Shown here one piece after another: positions 25,254 to 34,362 of a stretch of DNA of 36,312 bases. Positions within the stretch are counted from its first letter, which is position 1. Every line of letters starts with the position of its first letter. This DNA is from Bacillota bacterium (GTDB lineage: Bacteria; Bacillota; Clostridia; Acetivibrionales; DTU013), in NCBI GenBank assembly GCA_023435925.1, contig JAEZLF010000045.1, forward strand, positions 1 through 36,312, in the 5' to 3' direction. The position numbers were made by a program, and so were the translations under genes. Under the pieces are notes generated by a model. That model had not been told where the DNA came from and did not search any database. It worked only from the letters and a program-made list of their open reading frames with translations.

Positions 25254-26978
25254 ATGTACAGGACAAAACGTTTCAAAGATTCGTTGGTATACAAGATAAC
25301 CATAAGCCTAACTTTCATAGTGGCTATACTGCTGACTGTCCTGATTTTAAGCAATATTTACTCATTAAATGTCGTTACGGCCAATATGGTAAACGCCTCA
25401 CAAAGTCAAATTGCTATTTATATGAATAGCATCCGGAGTAATCTCAACGGCGCCTCAAAGGATCTTAATGAAATATCGGCAAAATACCTGGATAGCATTA
25501 CTGATTACCGCAATAAAAGCGAACCCGACAGAGTCTTCTCAGCTGTGCAGATCAGGGACGCGCTATCTGCCAAGGTGCTGAATAATAATACCGAAGATGG
25601 ACTATTTGTTATGATGCCGGATGAGGAACTGTTTCTCGTTCAATTCAGCAACAGGATTGTATCGAACGAGAAAATGGAACTGGAGTATTTCATCAATACA
25701 AGAAGCTTTTTTCAAAGCGGAATGGTATCAGAACGATGGAAAATAATCAAAATTGGCCGCGGGAATTACATTGTAAAATGCTTTAAAGCGTATGATTTCC
25801 TGATAGGGGTCATCATAAAAGCCGACCCGCTGTTGTCTTTCATAAAAAGCGATCCCTTCAAAGACGCACAGTATGCATTAACGGACGGCTACGGAGGAGT
25901 AATTTCTCTTTCCGACGCTTCTTCGTTTCTATCGGAAGTCGAAGCAATTCCCAATGAGCAAGATATCGTGAAGAATTATAGGAGTAAATATTTTATCATC
26001 TCCGAAGAATTTCCCGATATTGGTGGAAAGTTTTCCAGTATCATTGAGAGCAAAAGCGTTTTTTTCGGGCTGGAGTTGATTCAATGGGCGATTATTGTAA
26101 TGGGGATCCTTTCTGTGTTCATTGTTCCGATTATTATATTATATCTGTTCCGTGAAATTATCAAACCTGTTCAGGCATTGGTAGTCGCAACCAAGGAAGT
26201 GGAAAAGGGGAATTGGGATTACAACATCCCTCGGAATAAGGCACCTACGGAATTCACCAAGCTCAATGAGTCCTTTTCATCCATGGTAAAGGAAATCAAA
26301 GCTCTAAAAATAGATACTTATGAAGAAAAAATCCAACGTCAGAAGGCTGAGCTGAAATATTTGCAGATGCAAATAAGACCGCATTTCTTTTTAAACGCAA
26401 TAACAACTATTTCCAGCCTTACTTATCAAAACAGGAATGAGGAGATCCGAAAGCTCATCGATTTTTTGTCAAAGCATTTGAGATATATATTCAGAGGCGG
26501 CTTGTCCAAAGTTCCGTTAAGCGAAGAGGTCGAGCATGTCAGGAATTATATCCGCATGCAGGAAATCAAGTTCCCCGGAAACATTTTTCATATGATCGAG
26601 CTTGGGCCGGGGACAGAGGAATGCCGGCTGCCGCAGTTCCTCGTTCAGACTTTTGTAGAGAATTCGTTTAAACATGCATTAACCATTGGGAAAATGCTTT
26701 CAATCTTTATAATGACCGAAGAGTGCCTTATAGAGGGTGAGACCTTCGTACATATTGTAATCGAAGATAACGGAGAAGGATTCCCCGATGATGTGATAGA
26801 GGCAATCAACCACTCGGGCGGTAATGAAAACGAAAGTGGATTGAGGATAGGTATCGAAAATATTAAAATGACCTTGAATCTTTTGTATAAAAGGGAAAGC
26901 CTGTTGAAAGTCAGCAATTGTGAGCCATCCGGTGCCAGGGTTGAAATATTTGTTCCGTTTGATAGGGGGGAAAAGTAA
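25254..26978 (+). CDS. YesM-type sensor histidine kinase
   Basis: A 574-aa membrane kinase. A transmembrane segment lies at about residues 12-34, an extracytoplasmic sensing domain at about 35-280, a second membrane segment at about 283-308 (WAIIVMGILSVFIVPIIILY), then a HAMP linker. The His_kinase domain has the phosphorylated histidine in IRPHFFLNAI (H377), and the ATPase domain has the N box ENSFKHAL and the G box DNGEGFPDD. This is the LytS/YesM class that pairs with AraC-type response regulators to control LplABC-like sugar transporters. The start at 25254 has AGGAG about 6 nt upstream; an in-frame ATG at 25233 does not. The stop overlaps the regulator start by one base (TAATG). Confidence 0.92.
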   Translation: MYRTKRFKDSLVYKITISLTFIVAILLTVLILSNIYSLNVVTANMVNASQSQIAIYMNSIRSNLNGASKDLNEISAKYLDSITDYRNKSEPDRVFSAVQIRDALSAKVLNNNTEDGLFVMMPDEELFLVQFSNRIVSNEKMELEYFINTRSFFQSGMVSERWKIIKIGRGNYIVKCFKAYDFLIGVIIKADPLLSFIKSDPFKDAQYALTDGYGGVISLSDASSFLSEVEAIPNEQDIVKNYRSKYFIISEEFPDIGGKFSSIIESKSVFFGLELIQWAIIVMGILSVFIVPIIILYLFREIIKPVQALVVATKEVEKGNWDYNIPRNKAPTEFTKLNESFSSMVKEIKALKIDTYEEKIQRQKAELKYLQMQIRPHFFLNAITTISSLTYQNRNEEIRKLIDFLSKHLRYIFRGGLSKVPLSEEVEHVRNYIRMQEIKFPGNIFHMIELGPGTEECRLPQFLVQTFVENSFKHALTIGKMLSIFIMTEECLIEGETFVHIVIEDNGEGFPDDVIEAINHSGGNENESGLRIGIENIKMTLNLLYKRESLLKVSNCEPSGARVEIFVPFDRGEK

Positions 26979-28570
26979 TGCGCAGCCTTCTCGTGGATGA
27001 CGATCCGCCTGTCCTCCATGTACTGCGGGATTCTGTCGACTGGAAAGCATACGGCGTTTATTCGGTTGATATGGCCTGTAACATTTCAAATGCCAAGGCG
27101 ATGATTGAAGCAAACACGCCGGATATCATCATTTGTGATATTGAGATGCCCAAAGGTTCCGGGCTGGATCTTATCAAGTGGGTGAGGGAAAACCAATTTA
27201 AGAGCCAGTTTATTTTCCTTACCTGCCATGAAAATTTTGAATTTGCCTCCACGGCTATAGCATACGATGCCATAGCTTATCTGACAAAGCCATTTAGCAG
27301 CAACAAGGTGGAAGCTGCAATTGCTAAGGCTGTGGAAAAAATCAATATTGAGAACCGTTTGCAGGAATATAGCCGGTACAGCAGATACTGGTTGGATAAC
27401 AGGGTTTTGATTGAGCAGGCCTTTTGGAGGGACATTCTGTTCTACAATATTTTTCCGCAAATCAGCATGATCGAAGGAGAGAAGAAAAAGAGACATCTTA
27501 CTCTGGATACTTCATGCGGCTTCAGCCTTGTGCTGGCGGGGATCAACCGATCGGAAATGGACGATACGTCATGGGACGATAGTGTTTTTAGCTATGCCTT
27601 CAGAAATCTGACAAGCGAAGTTATTTATGGCGAACCCGTTTCCCATACGATTTTCAGTTATATGCGAGATGATAATTTTTATATTATTGCGATAATCCCT
27701 AAAGACGCCGAAGTAGCTGACATAAAAGAAAAGTGCCGTACGCTGGTCAAGCTGTGCGAGGAGCATCTGAATTGCAAAGTCACCTGTTATATCAGCGGAA
27801 AGGTCACTATCGACTCTCTTGCAAAAACGCGTGAAGAGTTGGAGGAAATGGATCAAAGCAATATTGCTCTAAAGGGGAGCGTCTTTTTACAGGGCGAAAA
27901 GCCAGCGGTCGATACGAAGGTAAAATATACTCTCGACACCGGTTTATTTAACAGGCTGTTTACGGAAGGCGACAAGCTGAAAATTGCGAACTGCCTGAAA
28001 AAGGAACTGGAAGGGCTTTCGAAGGAAAACAAGCTTGACGGCTTCACGCTGCACACGATCCATCAGGATTTTATACAAGTCGTCTATTCCGTATTATACA
28101 GGAATGAAATCCAGGCCCATATACTTTTTTCGGATCCGGACTCCCAGAAATTATTTAAAAAGTCTGAAAACAGCATATTTGACATAATGAAATGGGCGAC
28201 CTTCATAACCGAAAAAACGATCGATTACATACGAGAAATTCAGCAGTCTGAAAGCGTCGTAGAGAAGGCCAAAAGGTATATACAAAACAACTTTAGAGAG
28301 GATATCCGGCGTGAGGATGTCGCTGCAAGTGTTTTTTTAACGCCTGATTACCTTGCCAGAATATTCAAGGCTGAAGCAGGGTTTTACATAAAGGATTATG
28401 TCAATGAATGCAGGATTGGCCTGGCAAAGGAACTGCTGCTGGAGAGCAATACCAGTATCAGCGACGTTGCAGTCCAGACAGGCTTTGATAATTTCTCCTA
28501 CTTCTCAACAGTCTTTAAAAAGATCACCGGGATGACCCCTTTTGAGTACAGGAAAATACACAAGGCTTAG
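26978..28570 (+). CDS. YesN-type response regulator (receiver plus AraC DNA-binding domain)
   Basis: A 530-aa response regulator, partner of the upstream kinase. The receiver domain has the acidic pair in LLVDDDPPVL, the phosphoacceptor D54 in IIICDIEMPKGSG, and conserved T82 and K104 (YLTKPFSS). A middle region of about 300 residues is typical of YesN proteins. The C-terminal AraC double helix-turn-helix (about 430-528) includes DVAVQTGFDNFSYFSTVFKK and ITGMTPFEYRK. Translationally coupled to the kinase. Likely target: the LplABC-type transporter beginning at 28655, which lies directly downstream (inference from the usual gene arrangement). Confidence 0.93.
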   Translation: MRSLLVDDDPPVLHVLRDSVDWKAYGVYSVDMACNISNAKAMIEANTPDIIICDIEMPKGSGLDLIKWVRENQFKSQFIFLTCHENFEFASTAIAYDAIAYLTKPFSSNKVEAAIAKAVEKINIENRLQEYSRYSRYWLDNRVLIEQAFWRDILFYNIFPQISMIEGEKKKRHLTLDTSCGFSLVLAGINRSEMDDTSWDDSVFSYAFRNLTSEVIYGEPVSHTIFSYMRDDNFYIIAIIPKDAEVADIKEKCRTLVKLCEEHLNCKVTCYISGKVTIDSLAKTREELEEMDQSNIALKGSVFLQGEKPAVDTKVKYTLDTGLFNRLFTEGDKLKIANCLKKELEGLSKENKLDGFTLHTIHQDFIQVVYSVLYRNEIQAHILFSDPDSQKLFKKSENSIFDIMKWATFITEKTIDYIREIQQSESVVEKAKRYIQNNFREDIRREDVAASVFLTPDYLARIFKAEAGFYIKDYVNECRIGLAKELLLESNTSISDVAVQTGFDNFSYFSTVFKKITGMTPFEYRKIHKA

Positions 28571-28654
28571 CTACATGTCTGCTTTTCTAAAAAACCCTTC
28601 GTTTTATTGAAAGAAAACGTCTTCCACGCTGCCTTATAATGGAGGTAGTTCTAC

Positions 28655-30277
28655 ATGAATAAAATAGTGTGTAAAGGAGGAGTAAAATTGAAAAAGTTCA
28701 AAAGTATTTTGGCCCTACTCCTGGGGGTTATACTGATGGGCAGTCTTCTGGCGGGATGCGGCGGAAAAGCTCCAGACAGCACAGCAGGCGGCGCTGATAC
28801 GACTGTTTCCGAAAATACCGGCACGGACGCAGGCGAAGCAGGTACAGCTGCCGCAGAGGAAACTCAAAAGGTAGTTATGGCGTACATTACATTCAATAAG
28901 GTTCCTGATGACATGAGCCGCATAAATGCTGCGGTAAGCAAGCTTACAAAGGAAAAGGCAAATATCGAGGTTGACCTGAGACCTTACGGACCTGTAGACT
29001 TTGTTCAAAAGGTAAATCTGGCTCTTGCGAGTGGAGAGCAGCTGGATGTATTCCTGCCCAGTTTGGGAGAGTTTCCTTCCTATGTTTCCAAGAATCAGGC
29101 GTACCCTCTGGACGATTTAATCACTCAATACGGGAAGGAAATGACCGCTATTCTGGATAAGGATTTTGGAAAGGACATATATAAGGCCACTACAATGAAC
29201 GGGAAAATTTATGCGGTTCCCGTCAATAAAGGAATGGCGCTCCCGCTGTCGTTTGTATATAATGCGGATATGCTGGCGGAGACTGGATTTACCGCAGACG
29301 ATATCAAATCTGTTGAGGATCTGCCCCGAATTTTTGATGCGGTAAAGGTGAAATTTCCGGATGTCGTTCCTTTCGCTCCTATCAACGTTAACCCCAGCGA
29401 TACAAATCTTGTGTGGCTGTTAAGGTGTCTTGGCGAAGTCGACCAGCTGACAGACCCTTCCGGAGTCGGCGTGGTTCTGGGAGACAGTGGGAAAGTAGTC
29501 AACCTCTATGAAACCGATTTGTTCAAAAATGGTGTAAAAATGATGAGGGACTGGTACCAGAAAGGGTACATGCAGAAGGATGTGGCAACAACAACAACGA
29601 ATTACCTGGAAATGGCATCATCAGGTCGAGCATTTTCCTGCCTCGGCGGTTACAGCGGAAACGAAGCGGGCAAGCAGCTAAGCGCAGTGTCAAATAAGAA
29701 TATTGAGATGAAGCGCATTGCTCCTTTTTACTTCGATACAAGTGCGGTTAATGGTGTAGTCTGGATGATAGCCAGTACGACGGATATCCCGGAAGCGGCA
29801 ATGAAGCTTCTCAACCTTGTATACTCTGATGTCGACGTATTGAATACAATTCTGTGGGGCGTTGAAGGCGAGGATTATGTAAAGGTGGATGAGCATCATG
29901 TCAAATACCCTGATGGAAAGACTGCGGATACGGTTGGTTACACAGCGGCACTCTGTTCGGGACTGATGGGCTCCGAATCACTGCAATACCAAGCAGAGGG
30001 TATGAATTGGGATGATATCGCGTTCAAGCTGAGTGAGAATAAAAGTACAAAGAGGTCGCCCTATTTCGGGTTCATATTTGACCCGAAGGATGTAAAAACA
30101 GAGCTCAGTGCAATCAACAGTGTCAAGGATCAGTATTTACCTGTACTGGCATGCGGAGCTTTGGATCCCGAAACTACCTTGCCCAAGTTCCTCAAGGCTT
30201 TGGATGACGCGGGAGCGCAGACCATAATCCAGAAGAAGCAGGAGCAGCTTGACAAGTGGCTTTCCGAACAGAAGTAA
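28655..30277 (+). CDS. Sugar ABC transporter substrate-binding lipoprotein (LplA-like, DUF3502 C-terminus)
   Basis: A 540-aa lipoprotein. The signal peptide ends in LAGC (Cys 35 from the ATG) and is followed by a Gly/Thr/Ala-rich linker. The family-1 solute-binding domain starts near KVVMAYITFNKVP, and the C-terminal DUF3502-like region (GFIFDPKDVKTELSAINSV to the end) is typical of LplA/YtcQ relatives. Two starts are possible: ATG 28655 with GGAGG 9 nt upstream, and TTG 28688 with AAAGGAGG 7 nt upstream, which would give a shorter, more typical signal peptide. Substrates of this class are complex oligosaccharides, often plant-wall fragments. No ATPase is encoded nearby. Confidence 0.9.
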   Translation: MNKIVCKGGVKLKKFKSILALLLGVILMGSLLAGCGGKAPDSTAGGADTTVSENTGTDAGEAGTAAAEETQKVVMAYITFNKVPDDMSRINAAVSKLTKEKANIEVDLRPYGPVDFVQKVNLALASGEQLDVFLPSLGEFPSYVSKNQAYPLDDLITQYGKEMTAILDKDFGKDIYKATTMNGKIYAVPVNKGMALPLSFVYNADMLAETGFTADDIKSVEDLPRIFDAVKVKFPDVVPFAPINVNPSDTNLVWLLRCLGEVDQLTDPSGVGVVLGDSGKVVNLYETDLFKNGVKMMRDWYQKGYMQKDVATTTTNYLEMASSGRAFSCLGGYSGNEAGKQLSAVSNKNIEMKRIAPFYFDTSAVNGVVWMIASTTDIPEAAMKLLNLVYSDVDVLNTILWGVEGEDYVKVDEHHVKYPDGKTADTVGYTAALCSGLMGSESLQYQAEGMNWDDIAFKLSENKSTKRSPYFGFIFDPKDVKTELSAINSVKDQYLPVLACGALDPETTLPKFLKALDDAGAQTIIQKKQEQLDKWLSEQK

Positions 30278-30301
30278 GCCGGAAGCTGGTCGATAATTGT
30301 G

Positions 30302-30338
30302 TAAAATGGAGTTTGTAGCTTTTACATACTCCATTTTA
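30302..30338 (+). promoter_or_regulatory. Intercistronic hairpin after the second binding-protein gene
   Basis: TAAAATGGAGT (30302-30312) pairs with ACTCCATTTTA (30328-30338), an 11-bp stem, then ATG-CTATATTATATA. It probably stabilises the upstream mRNA or partly terminates. It mirrors the hairpin at 22192 in the other transporter operon, though the sequences differ. Confidence 0.6.
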
Positions 30339-30385
30339 TGCTATATTATATATTTATTATATTTGTTTTTAGGGGGATGTGGTTC

Positions 30386-31312
30386 ATGAAAACAGCGAGG
30401 AAAAAGAAGGGTAAGCCCGGCAACACGCTGCCGCTGATGCTTCTTGCAATCCCCGGCCTTGTCTATATGCTGATAAACAATTATATACCCATGCTTGGAA
30501 CGTTCATTGCGTTTAAGGAATTTGATTACGTCAAAGGATTATTTGGAAGCAATTGGATCGGATTCAAGAACTTCGAGTTCCTTTTTAAAACAGCTGATGC
30601 GTTTGTAATGACAAGGAATACATTGCTGTACAATCTGGCATTCATTGCTCTTGGTGTTGTCTGCTCCATATTTTTAGCCGTACTGATGTCTGAACTGACG
30701 GGTATGTTTTGCTCAAAGGTTTATCAGGCCGGGCTAATATTGCCCAATCTAATATCAATGGTTATTGTATCGTACATCGTTTACGCCTTTTTGAATGCAG
30801 ACAACGGGTTTATAAATCTTTCAATACTTAAACCGCTTGGGCTGGCCGAGGTCAACTGGTATTCGGAAGCTTCACGCTGGCCGTTCATACTGACCATTGT
30901 GCAGCTATGGAAAACTGCGGGCTATGGGTCGATCGTATATATAGCGTTCATAGCAGGCATCGATAAAGGAATATACGAATCCGCAAAAATCGATGGCGCA
31001 GGCAAATTGAGACAGATTTTCAGCATTACGGTGCCTTTGCTCAAACCAACCATCATCATTATGGTTTTAATTGCGATAGGGAGGATATTTAACTCGGATT
31101 TCGGTTTGTTTTATCAGGTACCTATGAATTCCGGGCCTTTGTACAGCACGACGCAGACGATAGACACTTACGTGTACCGTGCCCTGATGCAGCATAACGA
31201 TATGGGCATGTCGTCCGCGGCCGGCCTTTTCCAGTCAATAGTAGGCTTTTTGCTTGTTATGACAGCGAATGCCATTGTGAAGAAATTCAACTCAGAGAAT
31301 GCATTGTTTTAG
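30386..31312 (+). CDS. Sugar ABC transporter permease (LplB-like)
   Basis: A 308-aa membrane protein with the features of LplB/YteP permeases: a basic N-terminus (KTARKKKGK), a first helix (LPLMLLAIPGLVYMLINNYI), then PMLGTFIAFKEFDY. The EAA loop is ESAKIDGAGKLRQIFSITVP. The start at 30386 has AGGGGG 9 nt upstream; frames opening at 30338 or 30377 are less likely. It lies between the binding protein and the LplC-like permease and forms half of the channel. Confidence 0.9.
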   Translation: MKTARKKKGKPGNTLPLMLLAIPGLVYMLINNYIPMLGTFIAFKEFDYVKGLFGSNWIGFKNFEFLFKTADAFVMTRNTLLYNLAFIALGVVCSIFLAVLMSELTGMFCSKVYQAGLILPNLISMVIVSYIVYAFLNADNGFINLSILKPLGLAEVNWYSEASRWPFILTIVQLWKTAGYGSIVYIAFIAGIDKGIYESAKIDGAGKLRQIFSITVPLLKPTIIIMVLIAIGRIFNSDFGLFYQVPMNSGPLYSTTQTIDTYVYRALMQHNDMGMSSAAGLFQSIVGFLLVMTANAIVKKFNSENALF

Positions 31313-31325
31313 GGAAGGGGATAGA

Positions 31326-32219
31326 ATGAAGCAGCTAAATGGTGAGAAAGCATTTAAAAAATTTTCTGTTATTTTACTTTTCTTTATAACGGTATTTGCC
31401 TTTTTACCGTTCATATTGATATTTATTACTTCATTTACGGATGAAACGACGTTGATAAGGAACGGATACAGCTTTCTGCCGGAAAAACTTAGTTTCGATG
31501 CATATATTTATATGATCAGCAACTCTTTTATTATTTTGAGGGCGTATGCCGTTTCTATCTTCGTTACGGCAGTGGGCACGTCGGTAAGCCTTCTCATTAC
31601 GACTATGCTGGCTTACCCGATGGCGAGGAAGGACTTTAAATACCGCAACCAACTTGCGTTTGTCGCTTTTTTCACGCTGTTGTTCAGTGGTGGCATAGTG
31701 CCGTCCTATGTCATGTGGACCAGAGTGTTTTCCATTAACAACACATATGCCGCGCTTATCATACCCACGTACCTGATGAATGCCTTCAACGTTTTGCTTG
31801 TAAGGAACTACTACAGCAATAATGTTCCTGCCGCATTGATCGAATCAGCGCAGATTGATGGCGCCAGTGAGCTGCGGACGTTTTTCAGGATAATGCTGCC
31901 GATGTCGATCCCCGTCGTCGCTACAGTGGGACTCTTTACAGGACTGGCTTATTGGAACGACTGGATCAACGCGCTGTATTACATCAATAAGCCGCAGTTT
32001 TACGGCATACAGAACCTGCTGATCCGCCTTATGAACAATATACAGTTCCTCAAATCCAGCGAGGCAAGCAGGATGCTGGGCGGTAGGGCACTGGAGCTGC
32101 CAAGCACCGGAATTCGCATGGCGATGGCCGTCTTAGGCATGCTGCCCATTTTAATCGTATATCCGCTTCTTCAAAAATATCTTATAAAAGGTGTCGTCAT
32201 GGGTGCAGTCAAAGGATGA
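31326..32219 (+). CDS. Sugar ABC transporter permease (LplC-like)
   Basis: A 297-aa membrane protein resembling LplC/YtcP. The first helix is FSVILLFFITVFAFLPFILI, followed by FITSFTDETTLIRNGYSFLP, a typical stretch of this subgroup. The EAA loop is ESAQIDGASELRTFFRIMLP. The start at 31326 has AAGGGGA about 6 nt upstream; an in-frame ATG at 31299 lies inside the previous gene. Completes the LplABC-type importer. Confidence 0.92.
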   Translation: MKQLNGEKAFKKFSVILLFFITVFAFLPFILIFITSFTDETTLIRNGYSFLPEKLSFDAYIYMISNSFIILRAYAVSIFVTAVGTSVSLLITTMLAYPMARKDFKYRNQLAFVAFFTLLFSGGIVPSYVMWTRVFSINNTYAALIIPTYLMNAFNVLLVRNYYSNNVPAALIESAQIDGASELRTFFRIMLPMSIPVVATVGLFTGLAYWNDWINALYYINKPQFYGIQNLLIRLMNNIQFLKSSEASRMLGGRALELPSTGIRMAMAVLGMLPILIVYPLLQKYLIKGVVMGAVKG

Positions 32220-32236
32220 ACCTATTATTGGGGGGT

Positions 32237-32254
32237 ATGGGGGCTTACCCCCAT
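32237..32254 (+). repeat. Isolated copy of the G/C hairpin found in elements B and D
   Basis: ATGGGGG-CTTA-CCCCCAT, with flanks GGGGGT before and TGG after, matches the terminal hairpins at 14484-14501 and 36214-36231. All three lie shortly before a ribosome site; here AAGGAGGT follows about 15 nt later. The rest of the element is absent. Confidence 0.7.
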
Positions 32255-32278
32255 TGGGAATTAAAAAGGAGGTAACAG

Positions 32279-33088
32279 ATGAAAGCACAACAAGTAATTG
32301 ATATGATTCTTACAGACTCCTGCGGAGATTTCAGGCTGGACAAAACCTGCGACATTATTGTGGGCGGCAGCGGTGATATGGAGGTCACCGGTATAGCTAC
32401 CACATTCATGGCGACGGTAGATGTTATTCTCAAAGCGATCGACCTGGGGGCCAATATGATCATCACTCACGAGCCGACTTATTTCAACGGCCCGGACCAT
32501 ATTGACTGGCTTGAGGGTGACCCGATTTACGCTGCGAAGAAAAAACTGATTGAAGATAACGGGATGATCATTTGGCGCTACCATGACCATATGCATATGG
32601 CCGATACCGACAGGATCTACGAAGGTTTACTGAAGGAAATAGGCTGGGGAGAGTTCTTGATGAAGGATCAGCAGTATATGCATTGCTATGAAATTGAAGA
32701 GACTACACTGGAAAAGCTGGCGGAATTTTTCAAAAGGAAATTTTCCATGGACGTCGTGCAAATCATAGGAAAGCCTGATATGAAATGCAAGAGGGTAGGT
32801 ATTCTGGTGGGAGGCGGCAGCTTGGGTCTTGGCAGCGAACAGATGCCAATGGAGCTGATGAGAGAAAAGGAGCTTGACACCATCGTGTGCGGAGAAATCA
32901 CTGAGTGGACGCTTTGTGCGTATGTGAATGACGCGCAGATGATGGGTTTTAATAAGGCTATTATTGTTCTCGGACACGAACGCACTGAGGAATGGGGAAT
33001 GAAATACATGGCCGAGTGGCTGAAGCCGCTGGTAAAAGACATACCGGTGTCCTTTCTCGACGCGGGAGAGCCATTTGTGTATTTGTGA
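32279..33088 (+). CDS. Nif3/DUF34-family metal-binding protein
   Basis: A 269-aa member of the NIF3/DUF34 family, which forms ring-shaped oligomers with a dinuclear metal site; the biochemical function is still unsettled. Visible metal-site motifs are ITHEPTYF near residue 61 (usually THHP, so the second His is replaced by Glu) and, near the C-terminus, VLGHERTEEWG (usually GHxxxE). AAGGAGG lies about 7 nt before the ATG. It follows the LplC-like permease at 59 nt, with a G/C hairpin in between, and probably belongs to the transporter operon. Some relatives are labelled GTP cyclohydrolase type 2-like; that is not supported here. A hydrolase role on a transported compound is only a guess. Confidence 0.82.
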   Translation: MKAQQVIDMILTDSCGDFRLDKTCDIIVGGSGDMEVTGIATTFMATVDVILKAIDLGANMIITHEPTYFNGPDHIDWLEGDPIYAAKKKLIEDNGMIIWRYHDHMHMADTDRIYEGLLKEIGWGEFLMKDQQYMHCYEIEETTLEKLAEFFKRKFSMDVVQIIGKPDMKCKRVGILVGGGSLGLGSEQMPMELMREKELDTIVCGEITEWTLCAYVNDAQMMGFNKAIIVLGHERTEEWGMKYMAEWLKPLVKDIPVSFLDAGEPFVYL

Positions 33089-33173
33089 TTCAACCGGCCG
33101 ATCCAAACAGCTGATAAAATTATCGAGAAATTTCCGGATGTATAGGTATTCAGTTATGAACTGGATGATATAT

Positions 33174-33395
33174 AATGAGGCTAAGATGTCCTCCACTTCC
33201 TGACTCTTTTCATTCACTACGTTCATGAAAAAGTCTTGGTGGCGGGTACAGTTTTGGTTTGCAGGCGGTGAGCATATCTCCCAGGATGCATGGGCGAGCA
33301 GCAAACGTAGTTTGCGACCAGCCCGCCTCATTGAAACACTGCTGAGGTATGAAAATTTTTCTACAAACGAAAAATTTTCTTTGAACCGAAGTGTT
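33174..33395 (+). repeat. Structured intergenic element C (covarying-stem family)
   Basis: The outer stem is AATGAGGC (33174-33181) with GCCTCATT (33325-33332). Inside is an extra hairpin, GACTCTTTTCAT with ATGAAAAAGTC (about 33202-33234, one bulged C), then one 41-bp module (33283-33323) with GCAAAC-GTA-GTTTGC. The 3' part resembles element A: AACACT (33335-33340) pairs with AGTGTT (33390-33395) around GAAAATTTTTC (33351-33361) and GAAAAATTTTC (33369-33379). It ends 37 nt before the co-oriented esterase start. The stretch 33089-33173 shows nothing clear. Confidence 0.76.
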
Positions 33396-33432
33396 ATAAT
33401 GAGTAAAAATGCGATAAAAGGCGGCTGATAAA

Positions 33433-34224
33433 ATGGCATTATTACAGGTGGATTTTTTTTCGAAGGCACTAAAGAGAGCAACGACCTTCAATGCGCTGAT
33501 ACCGATGGATACAATAGAGATACCCGGACAGGAGGCGGCGCCGAAGGGACCTATGAAAGCCCTTTATCTTTTGCACGGCTACTCGGGCAACTATACCGAC
33601 TGGGTAACGGGAAGCTGCATAAGGGAACTGTCAATGCAACACAATATTGCAGTATTCATGCCCTCGGGAGACAATTTTTTCTACCTTGATGATACGGACA
33701 TGGGAGCGCTTTACGGGGAATACGTCGGAAATGAGCTGGTTGAATTCACACACAGGATGTTTCCGCTGACAGGACGAAAAGAAGATACAGCAATCGGAGG
33801 GCTTTCGATGGGTGGTTTCGGAGCATTGAGGAACGGACTGAAATATTCCGGTAATTTCAGCCGGATTATTGCACTTTCTTCAGCACTGATAACCTATAAC
33901 ATTGCGGGAATACCGACCGATTACAAGGATCCGATTCAAGATTACAATTATTATTCAAGGGTTTTCGGAGACGTGAACAAGCTGCTTGGCAGCGACAGGG
34001 ATCCCGAGGGCCTTGTTGCCGGAATGAAGGAGAAGGGACAAAAGATCCCTGAAATATATATGGCCTGCGGGACAGAAGATTTTCTTCTGAATGAGAACAG
34101 AAGATTTCATCAATATTTGGTTTCAGAGGGTGTAGAGCACACTTATCTCGAAAGCCCCGGCAATCATGATTGGAAATTCTGGAATGAATATATTGAAAAA
34201 GCAGTCAAATGGATGCTGAATTAA
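33433..34224 (+). CDS. Esterase of the EstA/esterase-D (CE1-like) alpha/beta-hydrolase group
   Basis: A 263-aa cytoplasmic serine esterase. The fold markers are YLLHGYSGNYTDW (oxyanion region) and the nucleophile elbow GGLSMGGFGA (S125). D216 in ACGTEDFLL and H245 in SPGNHDWKFW complete the triad. Related enzymes are tributyrin esterases and acetyl- or feruloyl-xylan esterases, so removal of acyl groups from imported oligosaccharides is likely (inference). The ribosome site AAAGGCGG is only moderate and lies downstream of element C, which could control access to it. The next gene has its own promoter. Confidence 0.88.
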   Translation: MALLQVDFFSKALKRATTFNALIPMDTIEIPGQEAAPKGPMKALYLLHGYSGNYTDWVTGSCIRELSMQHNIAVFMPSGDNFFYLDDTDMGALYGEYVGNELVEFTHRMFPLTGRKEDTAIGGLSMGGFGALRNGLKYSGNFSRIIALSSALITYNIAGIPTDYKDPIQDYNYYSRVFGDVNKLLGSDRDPEGLVAGMKEKGQKIPEIYMACGTEDFLLNENRRFHQYLVSEGVEHTYLESPGNHDWKFWNEYIEKAVKWMLN

Positions 34225-34268
34225 ACTGTTGCATACAATGCTTGTTTCATGCCCTTTTCATCGGTAAC

Positions 34269-34296
34269 TGTGAGAATGAGAAACACATTTCTCGCA
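34269..34296. promoter_or_regulatory. Inverted repeat upstream of the isomerase promoter
   Basis: TGTGAGAA (34269-34276) and TTCTCGCA (34289-34296) are inverted repeats with one mismatch (G-T in RNA), ending 4 nt before the -35 box. This placement suits an activator or repressor site; the factor is unknown. Confidence 0.35.
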
Positions 34297-34300
34297 GTAC

Positions 34301-34329
34301 TTGTGCATACAAGTTTCCAATGGTATAAT
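34301..34329 (+). promoter_or_regulatory. Promoter for the isomerase gene
   Basis: TTGTGC (34301-34306), 17-nt spacer, TATAAT (34324-34329) with an upstream TGG that makes an extended -10. The leader is about 27 nt. Confidence 0.7.
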
Positions 34330-34362
34330 TTCTATGTAAAACTATATAAAGGGGGTTCTCCT

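Noticed and set aside
32627..33481. 284-aa minus-strand open frame across the Nif3 gene and element C.
   Set aside because: Composition is not protein-like and it lies antisense to a conserved gene and a structured repeat.
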